Counted from the stretch's first letter, positions 35,754 to 49,055 are shown. The stretch is DNA of 64,000 nt from Guyanagaster necrorhizus (GCF_019112545.1 NW_025064891.1:894344-958343); one strand, 5' to 3'. A program made the numbers and translations. Notes: a model not told the origin generated them from the letters alone.

Positions 35754-36454
35754 CGGGCGTGTGAGAACTCCGTCATATGTTTCGTTTCCAGTATTTGTGG
35801 ATTCTACGATAGTAGATTTATACGTTCAGTTCAAAACCCAACGCACGACCTCTGCTTGTCCTTTATTCATCCCTCTTTCGATAACAGCTGCTACCCCATA
35901 CGCCCAGCATATGCTTTGTGACTGTGACGCATACTCTATATATTACTTACTATACCATCGGCAACGGACCAGAGATTCTTCTTATATTATGCATCCTAGT
36001 TCATTCGCTTGCCATCACACCTTGCATTTTGTACGCTTTTTATCACAATCAATCTTCAATTTTGGGAGTTTAAAATAAGTAGTTTATGTAGTACGCTATC
36101 ACTGTACTAAAATTTATGTATTTTTACTCCTAAATACAGAGAAAATATTCAAAGTTTCTTTTAAGTATTTTTGCAAAAAAAAAAAAAAAAAAAGTAATAT
36201 AAATATTTATTACTTTTCATCGTATTTCACAAAATTTGCATAAAATATTGTACTTTTTGTACTTTTTTCAGTAAAAAACCTAAGAGAAAACTTTGCATAT
36301 TTTCTATGTATTCGTGGATAAAAATACATTGATGACATCAATTTTCGGGGTCCGCGCCAGATCCTGTTCGCGTCGCTAAACGCCCGGAGCGTTGCTTGTT
36401 TCCTTCCTTCTTCCTCAACCACCACTTTCTGTAGCTCAACACCATCTTCTGGTA
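35754..36454. other. Intergenic, AT-rich, with a foldback element
   Basis: Contains the RhoGAP 3' UTR, the foldback element described separately, and the GH63 promoter and 5' leader. No coding frame is supported. Confidence 0.5.
36116..36329. mobile_element. AT-rich foldback (MITE-like) element with long imperfect inverted repeats
   Basis: The left arm (36116 to about 36176) and the reverse complement of the right arm (about 36270-36329) share ATGTATTTTTA, AATACA-AGAAAATAT-CAAAGTTT and a CTTTTA/CTCTTA block in the same order over roughly 55-60 bases, with scattered mismatches and small indels. The loop contains an uninterrupted run of about 20 A. The unit would fold into a long hairpin. It has no coding capacity, and no clear target-site duplication was found. 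A transcribed hairpin terminator or simple AT-rich palindrome is the alternative. Confidence 0.6.
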
Positions 36455-39400
36455 ATGACCATCATGGCATCTGATAGCATCAAAAAGGTGCAAGAAAAGC
36501 TCTTTCGTGGTGGCCCCGGCGAAGCTGTCCAACAGTCCTTAGAGCGCGAGCCTGGTTTGACGATTCACATTCCAAAACCTGCATCCTCACCTTCCCAGCC
36601 CCCGCCCAAGCTCTTCAACGCACCAGAATCTACCACGAGGAACGGTGAAGAGGTTGAACATGCATCGTATCGTGAACGGCTGGCATCCAAGCTCGGTGCT
36701 GAGTACAGAGGTACAGAAAGACATCGTCTGCTTCAAGACGCCAAAAAGGAGCGTCATTGGAAGCGCTGGGGTCCATACTTGAGCGATAGGCAATGGGTAA
36801 GTTCTCTGTCTCCAAAATCGATATCCATGTTGCTCAAGGCGAATATACGCGCTCTTTTTAGGCCACCGTTCGCGAAGATTACTCTGGAAATGGCGACGCC
36901 TGGAGCCATTTTCCTCACGAGCAGGCTCGTTCTCGTGCATACAGATGGGGTGAAGATGGTATCGCCGGCCTATCCGACAACCATCAACGCCTTTGCTTCG
37001 CTCTCTCCTTCTGGAATGGCGAGGATCCCATTCTGAAGGAACGGATGTTTGGTGTCACTGGTCATCAGGGCAATCATGGAGAGGACGTCAAAGAGCTTTA
37101 CTACTACCTTGATTCAACTCCCACTCACTCGTACATGAAGTTTCTCTACAAGTACCCTCAGCGACCCTACCCGTACGAAGAACTGGTCACTGAGAACCAG
37201 AACCGCAGCCGCGACGTTTCCGAATACGAAATTTTGGATACTGATGCTTTTGATGAAGACCGATACTGGGATATTTTCGTAGAGGTTGGTGTTTTATTAT
37301 TTTGCTTCACCCTTGTCGTTGATGTTATCATTCTTCAGTATGCCAAAGATGCAGATGACCCGGATAACATCTACGTTCGCGTCACTGGCTATAATAGAGG
37401 CCCCGATCCTGCTACTCTTCACATTGTTCCCCAATTCTGGTTCCCTAATACCTGGTCGTGGTACGAAGAAAAACCCCCGATGCCCACTCTCTCGGGATCG
37501 GTTCGTAGTGATATCAACTGCATCACTGCCAAGCATCCCGAATTACCGAAAACTCATCTGTACTGTCTTCCTTCTCCTCCTCCCGTTGGTCCATCAGGCG
37601 ATTTTGAAGGAGACCCAGATGATGCGGTCGAACCTGAGCTCCTTTTCACAGAGAACAACACTAATTATAGCCGGCTCTATGGCGGTCATAACGAAACACC
37701 ATACGTTAAAGACGCTTTCCATGACTACATCATCCCTTCTCACCGTCCTCCTACTTCTGATTCTCAAGAAGCCTTCTTTTCACCTCGAACCCGCCCTAGA
37801 ACTGCATCCATTAGTTCCCGTCCTCCAAGTGAGAGCGAACGCGAGGAAGGCCCGTGTACACCATTCCCCGAAGAACCTTCATACGTCAACCCGGAAAAGA
37901 GGGGAACCAAATCTGCGGCTCACTACGTCTTCAGAGATATACCAGGACAGGGCGGCTGCGTTGTAGTCCGGTTGAAAATGACACCACTCTCCCCCAGGAA
38001 AGACCCCAGTTTATTCGATGAAGGTGTTTTTGATGACACAGTTGAAGCCCGTCGCCAAGAGGCCGATGAGTTCTACAACTCTATTGTTTTTGGTCCCACT
38101 AGTGACGATCTCAAGCAAATTATGCGGCAGGCGCTGGGTGGCATGTTGTGGACGAAACAGTTCTATCAATTCATTCAGAAAGATTGGATTCAGGGCGATC
38201 CTGCACAACCTGCCCCGCCTCCTGAGCGTAAGTGGATCAGAAACAGGGTAAGTTTTTCACTCTACTTCTGTTCATCTGAATCAAGGATGTTGTAGGAATG
38301 GCGTCACATGCACGTAGCTGACATCCTTTCCATGCCAGACAAGTATGTCTTGATTAATTGGTACCTATCCATCATTCATATTCCCTTTGTAGGTGGGAAT
38401 ATCCATTCTTTGCTGCCTGGGATACCGCATTCCATTGCATTCCTTTGGCTGTGGTAGATCCTGCATTTGCAAAAAAACAGCTTGACTTGCTCACACGAGA
38501 GTGGTACATGAAGCCCGATGGTCAGATTCCAGCGTACGAATGGAACTTTGGAGACGTCAACCCACCGGTACATGCTTGGTACTTATCATATTCACATCGC
38601 AATGATATCAAAGACGCTTACGCGGACACAGGGCTACTTTCCGAGTATTCAAAATCGAACGCAAGCTTCATGGTAATGAAGATATACCTTTCTTGGAGCG
38701 TGTATTCCAAAAACTGCTCCTAAACTTCACTTGGTAGATGCTCTATCACTCTCAACGTCTTCACTTCACGCTGACACTGGTTAGGTGGGTTAACCGAAAG
38801 GACCAAGGTGGAAACAATGTCTTCGAAGGTGGCTTCCTCGGTCTGGATAATATCGGTGCTTTCAACCGTTCTGAGCCCCTTCCGACCGGAGGAGTCCTCC
38901 GTCAGGCCGACGGAACTGCCTGGATGGGCTTCTACTGCTTGAACATGTCAGGCATGCCTATCTTTTGAACTCTTCTCGTATGCTTAATACTCCACCCTAG
39001 GCTTAATATGGCATTGGAACTAGCTAAGCACAACCCAGTCTACGAGGACATCGCTTCTAAATTCTTCGAGGTCAGTACATTGAATCCATGGCTTGAAGAA
39101 CCTCGTATTCACTATTTCATAGCATTTCATCTTCATCGCCGACGCCATGACTTACAAGGTAGGGGACGACGAGCAAAGTCTCTGGAATGAAGCCGATGGC
39201 ATGTATTACGATGCAATACAGTTCGGACCCGGGAACTCCATGCAACTACCCGTTCGCAGCCTCGTCGGTCTTATCCCTCTTTATGGGACGTTAGTCCTAG
39301 AACCTTCGACGTTGAACAGATTCCCTGGGTTCAAAAAGCGTGTCGAGTGGTTCATCGATAATAGGCCAGAGGTGGCCGCCCGTAACATGGCAAACATGAA

Positions 39401-40572
39401 GGGTAAGCTCTGTTTTTTGGAATCACTTTCAAGGATAATGATTTCACTATGCGGCAAGTTCGTGGCAAGGACGAGCGCAGATTGCTTGCCTTAGCGAGCA
39501 AGGAGCGCCTCATCAAGATTCTAGAGAAGATGCTTGATGAAGACGAGTTCTTAAGCGAACATGGGATTCGATCGTAAGTGGGCTTGCTTATATGTCGATT
39601 CATATCTCACTGCTTTCTAGACTCTCGAAGCTGCATAAAGAACAACCCTGGGGAATGGATGTCAACGGACAGCGTTACGAGGTTAATTATTGGCCTGGTG
39701 ACTCGTTATCTGGGATGTTTGGAGGCAATTCAAACTGGAGAGGACCAATCTGTGAGCTTCTTTCTCGATGTCGCTTGATATGCATCATCTGTACCTTTTA
39801 ACAGGGTTGGCTACCAATTTCCTCTTAATCGAAAGTTTGCAGCGATTCTATCAATATTATGGTGACGACCTCCAGGTGAGTTGTTAGATCTTTGTCAAAC
39901 AAAATGCGTTCAATATTTTTCATTAGGTCGAATGTCCTACTGGAAGCGGTGATTATATGAACCTTGCCGGAGTAGCTGAAGAGATTCAGCACCGCATCAT
40001 CCATATATTTGGGCGCGATATGCAGGGCCGACGAGCCACAAATGGGGGCAACCCTAAGCTAGATTATGACGCCCATTTCCGCGACTACGTCTGGTTCTAT
40101 GAGGTGAGCCATTGCTATCAGCTATATAGACTTGTCTAATACTGCTATCAGTTCTTCCATGCTGACACTGGAAAGGGCCTCGGTGCCTCACATCAGACCG
40201 GGTGGTACGCTGTCATTTCAACTTTATTTTCACTGTCGTCCTCAAACTCTAAAATAGGTCTGGGTTGGTAGCATATCATATTCTTCAGAGTGGCGTTACC
40301 TGCCGACTTCCGAAAACTCCTAAAAGTGAGGTTCTTCTCTTATGTTAATTAGCAACTTAGCTTACCCTCTACGTAAGCTCCTCGCAGCCTTGCACACCAC
40401 TACTTTGATGTACGTCTGGTTGCTTTATCGACTTCGTGGCTCGAGACTAACGAACTTACAGGACACAATCGATTCTCATTCTGAGTTCGGCGATGATGCT
40501 AAATCAGCATTTAGTATTATGAGTGGCTTTGACGTGCACACCTTCAGTGACCTTTCTCCCGACGCGCTGTAA
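36455..40572 (+). CDS. GH63-family glucosidase (cytosolic type)
   Basis: Seventeen exons: 36455-36796, 36862-37284, 37339-38247, 38296-38342, 38393-38578, 38632-38733, 38785-38946, 39001-39070, 39123-39402, 39459-39573, 39621-39751, 39805-39875, 39927-40103, 40152-40204, 40258-40325, 40378-40409, 40462-40572; 1092 residues. An (alpha/alpha) toroid typical of GH63 is recognisable from [39 protein letters not shown] (catalytic-site region), [31 protein letters not shown] and [17 protein letters not shown]. There is no signal peptide or membrane span, so it differs from ER alpha-glucosidase I and is probably cytosolic; the substrate is unknown. A Ser/Pro-rich insertion of about 55 residues lies after YIIPSHRPP. 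The start MTIMASDS has a second Met three codons on. Confidence 0.88.
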
Positions 40573-40851
40573 ATGCTGCGGGACACGGCAACTCATGAGT
40601 ATACAAGTGTCTGTGGCGGTCACCTTAAGACTTTGTCAAGAAGTAATCAGTTAGAGTACAATAGCTATAAGTTTTACATAGAATCGAGTAAACATTATAA
40701 TGAAGGTCCGCAACCCGTCCGTATTATCTTGCATGAATGACAGCTTGCGGATATCAAAAGCCTCTGCGTTTTAGTCATCAGTACGGAAATGAGTCGTTCA
40801 ATGACGGAACAATACAATAATGAATAAATGAAGATAGGAATAACCATATGC

Positions 40852-43480
40852 TTAACCAGGGCCTTCAGTCCCAATGTCTTCCCCATTGGCTAACTGCTGA
40901 ATGAAATGATCAATCTTGACTTTATGGATCCGATGATGCTCCTGCCAGCCTTTCCAGGGATGATGAGGATACTATTACACATGTCAGTTTCAGCAGAACC
41001 AGATCAGAAAAGCAAACACGTACCATCCTCCCAAAAGCCTGAAAAATCTGATCCGACGTCCCCTCCGGCTTATCGAAGAAATATCTAGCGAGCAATATAT
41101 CATCCTCACGACTATACCTCATCTTCTTATCGGGGGGTTGAGGTAGTGGCTCATCAGCATCAGTACGATTTAATTCATGCTTATGACGACGCCAAAACTT
41201 CATCCATGATGCTCGTGAATGATGAGGAGCCTAGAAAGCAACAACCCGATGAGTAATCAATCCAAGAAACAGGAAACACCCGACGCACTCTCGCAGCTAC
41301 TTCTTTCCAAAATGCAACCATATCAAGTCGCTCTTGTGACCTAAAAAAAAAAAGTCGGTTTCGTCTCGTTCCAAAAGATGGGAAGAAGCTACTCACTTGC
41401 GATACTCCATAAAACGGATTAAAAACGCAATATCATCAACGGTAAATGCAACCCCCTTTCCAGTAGTACTTCTGTATAGCGCCCTTGGTGGTGTCGGCGA
41501 ACGCGTTCTCGGCAGATTATCGCCTTGGACCCGCTGCTGGGCTGCTGAAATTGTACCAAGACCAGCGCCAGAACGAACTGTTGGATCTTCTTCATCCTCG
41601 CCTTCATCACGGTGCGGGGATTGTGACCGATCAGCGTTCATCATGTAACCACCCAGACGAATTTGATGTTTGTTGCAGTACCGGCGCCAGGAGTAAAACC
41701 TGTTGGGTCCATTTCAACTGAGGAGTATGAACCTGCTATCACCGAGAGTACATACGTGTGGTGAGGGGCCTTAATGAAAGAGAAGATAAGTTTAAAAAAA
41801 GATATAGTTACAAACAAGGCGTACCTTGACGGCGATTCGTAGGCATATCTCACGCAGGCTAAGCAATTTGTGAATTATTAGAAAACTTGTATTAGAGCTG
41901 TCGCCGACCTAAGAACCAAGCCTTCCTCTTGACAATAATCAATGTATTTCTTGAGATACTGGACGTCTTCAGCGGTAAACAAATTACCGCCATAGGTGCT
42001 CTTAATGACACGACTTGGTGGGCTCGGCGACCGGGCTGGAGGGTTCCGGTTCGGCACAAGAGCAGAAGTGGGTTGCCCTGGAACAGACTGTACACCATCA
42101 GCTGGTCAAAACTACTACATATGTAAGAACTGACCTGAGTTCGGGTACGTTTCCGGCCTCTTGACCTTTCATTTTCGTCTTCGACTGGCACTGATGCTGC
42201 AACTGGAGGAGCAACTGGAGGAGCTGGTGGAGGCGGTGGAGGCGGTGGAGGCGGTGGAGGATTCGAGGAAGAGGAAGGAGACTCCTCCAGATACGAACTT
42301 TGAGGCGGTGGTTCGTAGGTATTCTCATACTACACCCAAAGCACTGAGAAACAGATACACAAGCAATGCAAGAAAACTTACGGGTGTCTCGTAGTAAGGA
42401 TTATGGGTGGGAGGAACCCACGACTGATCATCCCTATACCGGAAATCGTATGACGTCGCGCTTGCATCTGGATCAGAAGGCTCATAGTCCCATGTGTCTG
42501 GAGGTCGAAGAACATGGTGAGGTTGTTGTGGGGGCGGGGGCGGGGGGGCAATGTGTGTCTGTTGTGGTGCGATGCCGTTGGTGGCTTGCCATGTCTGTGG
42601 TGGCGCGTGCATAGCGCGCGGGGATGGCATTGCATAAATGGGGTACTGGAAATGTTGCTGAGCGCGGACAAGAGATTCTACAGTAGGAATGGCAGGTGGC
42701 TGCAGGGCCTGAGGATGTAATGGTTGGGGCGGCACAATTTGGCGGGCACTTTGATCTATCTGGGGTATATTCTGCTGGCGCACGGCTCCTCTTTTCTTGG
42801 CTTGAGGTTGAGATTGAGGCTGGGGTTGGGGTTGGGGGAGTATCGACGAAGGCCCTGCTTGCATATCAATCATGGGTGGGACTCTTCGAAGAAATTACAT
42901 GAGATGATACAGAATCGGTTACGAACAATACGATGCTTACATCTCGTTTCCCGTCACTTTGCAGCCAGCCCAGTTGGTATGAAAAGCTTGAAGTTCGCCT
43001 GCCTTGATACACTCATGAATCCACCTAGAATCAAGGACAATCTTTCCTTTCTTTCCAACATACTGCCTATACAGATTTTGACCAGAGGGCTTCAAGGGAT
43101 CGACTGGGGATATAAAGGCCTTAGTATGACATCCTCATAATCAATAATATCACAGACCAAGAATATAAGTGACACCACTGTAGCCCGCAGCGACTGAACC
43201 GCCATTATTCTACAGAGAAGACATGAGAAACCGCTCGTAGTCGTTGAGTCGTTCTCGCATTGTCCCTTCCAAGGAATTTGCCAGTTAACGACTTGGACGC
43301 AAAACTTACCGTGATTAGATTGACCAAGGCCTCCCTGTCATGTACGTCCTTCTCGATGTACACCGCCAGCGGTGTCCCAAGCATAGGGTCAATAAAAAGG
43401 TCATGATTTCCACTGGATGCGGCGTCAAGGACATGAGGTTGTATATGACCGCGACGCGTCGAAGAACGAGCAGGTGCCAT
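40852..43480 (-). CDS. RAP1: Rap1-like protein: BRCT domain plus three Myb-type modules
   Basis: Twelve exons: 43480-43310, 43209-43158, 43103-42941, 42883-42382, 42329-42135, 42087-41909, 41858-41825, 41769-41756, 41699-41397, 41340-41289, 41230-41024, 40971-40852; 663 residues. Residues ~20-128 form a BRCT-like domain (DPMLGTPLAVYIEKDV, VTYILVDPLKPSG, IVLDSRWIHECIKAGEL). A Pro/Gln-rich linker follows. Three Rap1/TERF2IP-type Myb modules come next: NLFTAEDVQYLKKYIDY to HHTFYSWRRYCNKH (~396-455), VAFTVDDIAFLIRFMEY to HHSRASWMKFWRRH (~518-575), and MRYSREDDILLARYFF to HHPWKGWQEHHRIH (~591-645). Rap1 proteins bind telomeres or telomere proteins. No Rap1 C-terminal (RCT) domain is seen. An upstream in-frame ATG at 43546 adds 22 residues. 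Confidence 0.8.
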
Positions 43481-45082
43481 GGGGTCTTGCTGGTTTCTGC
43501 TGGGAGCCCTGCAGGACCCCGGCGTGAGCACTAAAACTCCGACCATGCGGAGTTGAAGTTGTCCGAGCTGCCGGTTCGTTTTTGAATACTAACCAGACAC
43601 AGCAGACGAGGCCCACTTTTTGCATTTTGGAACAGGGCTTTGGCTATCCTTCAACGACGACTGGGCATGCGGTCCAAAGCTCCATCTTGTCAACCTGCCG
43701 GTCGGGTCTGTCGTTCATTTCTTACCGAAACGTCGACCGCGTCCAGGCGCATCCACGGATGCAAAATCCTTTGGGAGGCTCTTGCTCTCCACCTTGTCAT
43801 CCCCAAATCCTTCTGAGCAACCACCGTTCTTCGTTCGTTAACGTTCTGCTAAGATAATGGCTCCAAGTATGGGTGCAGTTGACCAACTATGTAATTTGAG
43901 GACCTTGTGAAAATCACGCTTGTTTAGGATTTGAATATAAAGGCCCCAGGCGGGTCGCACGGATGCTCTTTTTTCTGGAGCGCGTGTTTGAAAACTCTAA
44001 ATCAATGACGAACAATGCGTTTCCGTTGCCAGGCTCCAATAGCTTCAGTTGTTAAGTACTTTGAGTTTGGGAGTAGTTTTTTTTGGGCCATAGAAAACAA
44101 ACGCGACGCTATACGGCACGCAACTTGATAATATCCAACAGTACATCCCCTTGGTCCAGGCCACCGAGGATGTGTCTTGATGTTGTCAGTGGTGCCTCGG
44201 TTTCGAAAGCCGTTCTATCAAGATCTCGCCCCCCCCCCCCGATGAAATGTTCCTTGACGAGCGGACCTGCTGGTCTTCGACTTGGCCATGGCAAAAATCG
44301 AAATCGTGTCCATATGACGATAAGAGGTAATTATCACAGTTGCTTTTAATGCTTGAATGGCCATCTTGTTTCCAATTGAGCATATGCATTGATTGCAAAG
44401 TTTCAAACGATAGCAGCGCAATAAATATAACCCCGGTGCCGGTATTTGATTTGATTGATTGAGTAGACCAATTTGCTAAACGCTTTTTGAACTTGATAGC
44501 TACACACCCATCAAGGCCAAAACTGGTTTGCCGGTCGATGACAAGGGAAACACAATAATGGCCTCATGAAGACGCTCCAACATATGATTGACTTGGGACA
44601 TGCTTGATCAAACATCAAAAGAGTACTGGATTGGTTAGCTAAGCCCTTGGGAAATATGTGATATGTGATTACCAGGCGGCCTAGAGACGAGACAGATCCG
44701 TACATATACGCTGGTTGTCCAACAAGGTGTTTCCAACTGATTGTAGCAGTGACACACCAAGGGACTTTCTCTACTGGAGATATTAGAGATATTATGGAAA
44801 GGGAACTACGACGGAACCGAGAGGGGAACAATGTCTCAAAGACATCCGATGGCATACGAATTCGAAGATCTCAATGAGATTCCGCGGAAAAAAAAACACA
44901 AACTCTGAACAGATGGCTTCGATTTTTCGAAACGTGTTTCCTTTTTCGGACATAGCAATGCACAAATAAGACCAAACATAAGGACCGTTGCCTCTCACAG
45001 TGCTAAACCATTCTCACTCTCCGGCCAAGATCGACATCCTCCTGCTCGTCGTTCTCCTCCTTCCTCCGCCCGTTCGACAACC
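43481..45082. other. Gene-poor divergent interval, RAP1-like gene and CDC24
   Basis: About 1.6 kb between divergent start codons. It contains a run of C at about 44228-44240, AT-rich stretches near 44410-44470 and no supported gene; frames up to 114 codons lack motifs. CDC24 promoter elements should lie toward 44900-45080. Confidence 0.4.
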
Positions 45083-48000
45083 ATGGCTTCCGTCGCAGGC
45101 CGCAAAAAATCCATAGTATCGACCACGGGCCTTCAGATTGACACCCCAGTTGCAAACAACACTCTTCTCAACCAAGCTGCTATCACTTCTCTCTACCAGG
45201 AATGCGTTCGATTGCGCTCTCGTTTGTTGCAGATTCGTGGCTTTTCACGCTATTTTCACCTCGTCGTTTCCCATGATTCACGACATTCTACCGACCCCGT
45301 AACACAGTTATGGGACCTTTTCTCCCTCGGCATTCCCCTGTGCTATATATTCGATCAACTCCCAGACGACTTTGAGAAGATAAACAACTCACAGTTCGAT
45401 GAAGCGCAGTACGAGGCGAACCCGGACCGTGCAAAGAAGAGGGCTATTGCACTCTTCATCATGCGTGCTGGTGACGCCCAGAAGAAGTTACCTGGCTGTG
45501 AACTATTTACCGTCACAGATTTGTGGAACCGCGAGTCCACTGATGGACTGGTCAAGGTGCGCCATTGCTAGTACCTTCTCTTCTCTTCCATGCTCTAATA
45601 TCTCTGTCTTTTCAAGGTTATCAAAGCCGTCATTGCGATAGTCAACCAACTGCCCGATAGCTCTTTCGAGGACCCTCCCCCATCACCTCCTTACATGTCC
45701 ACTCAGGACTCCTCCGAGTCCATATCCACAGATCCGAATGCTCCAAACCCCCCCTCAACCACCCAAGATGGTGCCAGAAGTAACATCATACGAGAGATGG
45801 TAGAGACGGAACGGAAATACGTACAGGATTTAGAGATCATGCAGGTACGTCTATGCTTTTCATTTCTGCGTTCCTCTTTTGACTTTTCACCAAGCAATAC
45901 TCCACTGCCTTGTCTCAAAGCAACATCATTGATCAAGACACCATCCATCTGCTCTTCCCCAACCTCAACAAACTGCTCAACTTCCAGCGTCGCTTCCTCA
46001 TTCGACTAGAGAGCACTGCCGAACTTCCTTGGCATGACCAGCGATGGGGCCAACATTGGGTCGAGAGCGTGAGTGTTCCTGCCATATTCCTCATTACCAT
46101 GCTGAGCTTTGTTCTGTTCTACCAATCCGGAACAATAGGAAGAAGAATTCGTCGTCTATGAGCCTTACTGTGCCAATTATACCTACGCATCGGAGCTCAT
46201 GCTCGCCTACGAAAACAGCTTGACTGTGAGTACCACTTACTTTCGTTATCGTCTGCCATGTGTTGCCATGTGTTGTCAAGCCAACACAGGGTGGTTGATG
46301 CGGCAAACACCGATGCTAATATAAATATTTGTTCAACAGCCCCTCAATCACTTGATCGCCGCCAAAGGCGAACTGCCTGCCTTCCTAATAAAGCCAATCC
46401 AACGAATCTGCAAGTATCCTCTTCTCCTTGATGTGAGTCTTACACATCGACACATGTCGTGCTGCCTTTGCTTATCGTTCTTGGCAGTCCCTTATCAAAG
46501 CAGCCGACCCCGAAACCTATCCTCACTACGAAGACCTCAAGGCAGGTTCAGCTGCCGCCAAACGTATTACGGACAAAATCAATGAAGCCCAACGGCATGC
46601 CGAGAACGAACAGACTGTTAAAAATCTTCAGAGTCGCGTAGATGACTGGAAGGGTCATCATCTGGAGAATTTTGGCAACTTGCTACTCAACGACATTTTC
46701 ATTGTCACCAAATCGGACATCGACCGGGAATACCACGTGTTTCTCTTTGAGAAGATTATTCTATGTTGCAAAGAAGCTGTCCCGCCGCCGGTTAATGGGA
46801 AAAAGATGGGCAAGAGTAATTCGATCCTCAAGAAGCAAGCAGCTCCTCCCCCTCTCGTACTACCCGGCGGGTTCGGTCAACCGCAGAAGAAAAATACACC
46901 GCTACTTCTCAAAGGGCGTATCTTTCTCGGTAACGTTACTAAAGCTGTTCCAACCTCATCCCGAATCTCGAGTTCGTCTCCACTACTATTTATCAGTTGC
47001 CACACACCTGACACGCTTCTTTTTATAGCGTCTTCTGGTACGCAGCAATACCCACTCGCCGTATGGTGGAAGGGAGACGATGACCTTGAATACTTCACCC
47101 TGCGCTGCCGCCGCGAAGACCAGATGCGACAGTGGGAATCTGTCATCAACCGATTGATTAATAACTTGGCACAGCGTCGAGCATCGGAGCGCAGCATGGC
47201 CAAAATTTTGGCTAACAATAATCCCACTGTCAACCGCAATTATCCCGCCTATCCCCCGTTCAGTTCTGCACAGCCTGGTTATCCCGCACAAGCACCGAGT
47301 AGTGCTCACGGTGTTAATGGTGCTAGTCGGGGCAGGGGTGATAGTGTATACAGCGAGCAGTCCAGTTATCCCTCAGGATATGGCACAGGACCTCATGGAT
47401 ATCCTCCACATGATGGGTTTGAGTTGGAAGTTGACGAGGAGGATTTGGAAGACTATCCGCCCACAAATCTCCCCTCAGGACATTCCGGACGCGGTACACC
47501 GATTGGAAGTCGGCGTGGCATAGCAGCTAGTATGGCCCCAGAACGTGATCCTCAGCCAGCACCTTATGATCGGCCTCGTGCTCAAACGGAAACAACAGAA
47601 CACATGCAACAATGGCGAGGGGCACCAACGCCTACGAGCGCTCAGCGTCCTATAGCGTCACGGCTCAATTCAAATATGTCCAATATCAGTAGTGGGTCAT
47701 ATGCATCTGATACAAACTTTGGAGCGGGTGTCCGCACACGCCCCCCTCTTCGAAGTCAGTTCAGCTCAACCAAACTTAGATCAGGCTACGATGAATGCGG
47801 TGAATATCGTACCGGTATCCCGAAGACGCCTGCTCCCATCAGTACGCAGCCGCCACCGCCCATTAACCGGTCACGCAGTGCTAGTCAACCGAATGCCTAC
47901 GTTCCCAAGCCGGGCCCAACTCCACCAGTCCCGACGTCGCAATGGATACATTCAGTATCGTCCAACTCTATCAGTAGCATTGGTCAGAAGCGAGGCAGTG

Positions 48001-48425
48001 GTTCGAGTGACTCTACTGGCAGCTCGGACTACTCTCCCAACTCCTCTTCGCCCATCACACCCTTTGGTTCCAGTGAGTCGTCACTGGGTGGTGGTGGTGT
48101 CGGCTTACGGGCGTCGCGGTCACAAACTTTTGATTCTGTAAATGGAGCGGGCCATGCCCCATTCCCTCACCCCGTCAAAGTCAAAGTGCATTTCCACGAA
48201 GATATATTTGTCATTCAGGTTCCTCGGGCGACGGAGTACGATGATTTGGTAGAGAAGGTCGGACGGAAAATCCGGCTGTGCGGTCCTCGCCGAGATGATG
48301 GCCCCCTTCGTGTCAAGTACAAGGATGAAGATGGCGATATGGTATCGCTAGGATCTACAGAGGATGTTCAGATGGCATTTGAGCAGTACCGACCTGGCGG
48401 TCAGGTTACGCTGTTCGTGACATGA
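45083..48425 (+). CDS. CDC24: Cdc24, guanine-nucleotide exchange factor for Cdc42
   Basis: Six exons: 45083-45556, 45617-45844, 45895-46068, 46139-46225, 46340-46432, 46488-48425; 997 residues. Domain order is that of Cdc24: an N-terminal calponin-homology-like CDC24 domain (DPVTQLWDLFSLGIPLCYIF), a DH domain from about residue 210 (IIREMVETERKYVQDLEIM; AFLIKPIQRICKYPLLLDSL), a PH domain (LLLNDIFIVTKSDIDREYHV to REDQMRQWESVINRLI), a Ser/Pro-rich linker, and a C-terminal PB1 domain (VKVKVHFHEDIFVIQVP, then DGPLRVKYKDEDGDMVSL). It activates Cdc42 at growth sites; PB1 binds scaffold proteins such as Bem1. The 114-nt intron 46226-46339 is long for this genome. Confidence 0.96.
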
Positions 48426-49055
48426 TACTTCATCTGGCTCTGTCTCTTTTCCTTCGCGTCACTCCTCATCTAATCCTGGGCATAATATTATATCATCTCG
48501 ACACTATTTCCGTATCCGGCGGTCTCTCATTCTCTCCGGGTAAAATGTACATCAAGTTGACCGTTGCATCTCATCGCATTACTCCTTCAATTTCAGGTCC
48601 TCCTTTTATGGGGACCCCCATCATGGCGACTCTCATTTCCACCATTTGTTTCTTCTCATGTATTACTGGCGCCTCCCCCGGATCACTCTCTTTTCCTTTC
48701 CCTATCGGCATCATCACCACTCTGACCTCCCCTCTTCCTGTTTGAAGAGAGTTAATACGCTCGCTTTCATTGGCAGTATTATTTTCTCGCTATCTAACGG
48801 TTATTTTTTTTTTTTGTTTGTTTTCGTCTTTCTCTCGGATTATTAGCCCTGGAACGGCATCATCTTCGAGGAGGAACCTGTTTATGTACCATCTATAACA
48901 CTAGAGCAAATGCAGTAGGCATACGCAAAAGAATAATTATTTCACTTTCATGCTGAAGCAATGAGTTCCGTACAAGAGTTAAGACGATGATTAAAGCTCT
49001 CTCTGTAGAGGTAATATGCGCTGAGCTGACCACAACATGCCCATATTGTCGTACC
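48426..49055. other. Intergenic, convergent 3' ends of CDC24 and an SDR
   Basis: Pyrimidine-rich on the plus strand (48426-48840) with a T run near 48805-48817, consistent with a CDC24 3' UTR. No supported gene. Confidence 0.45.
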
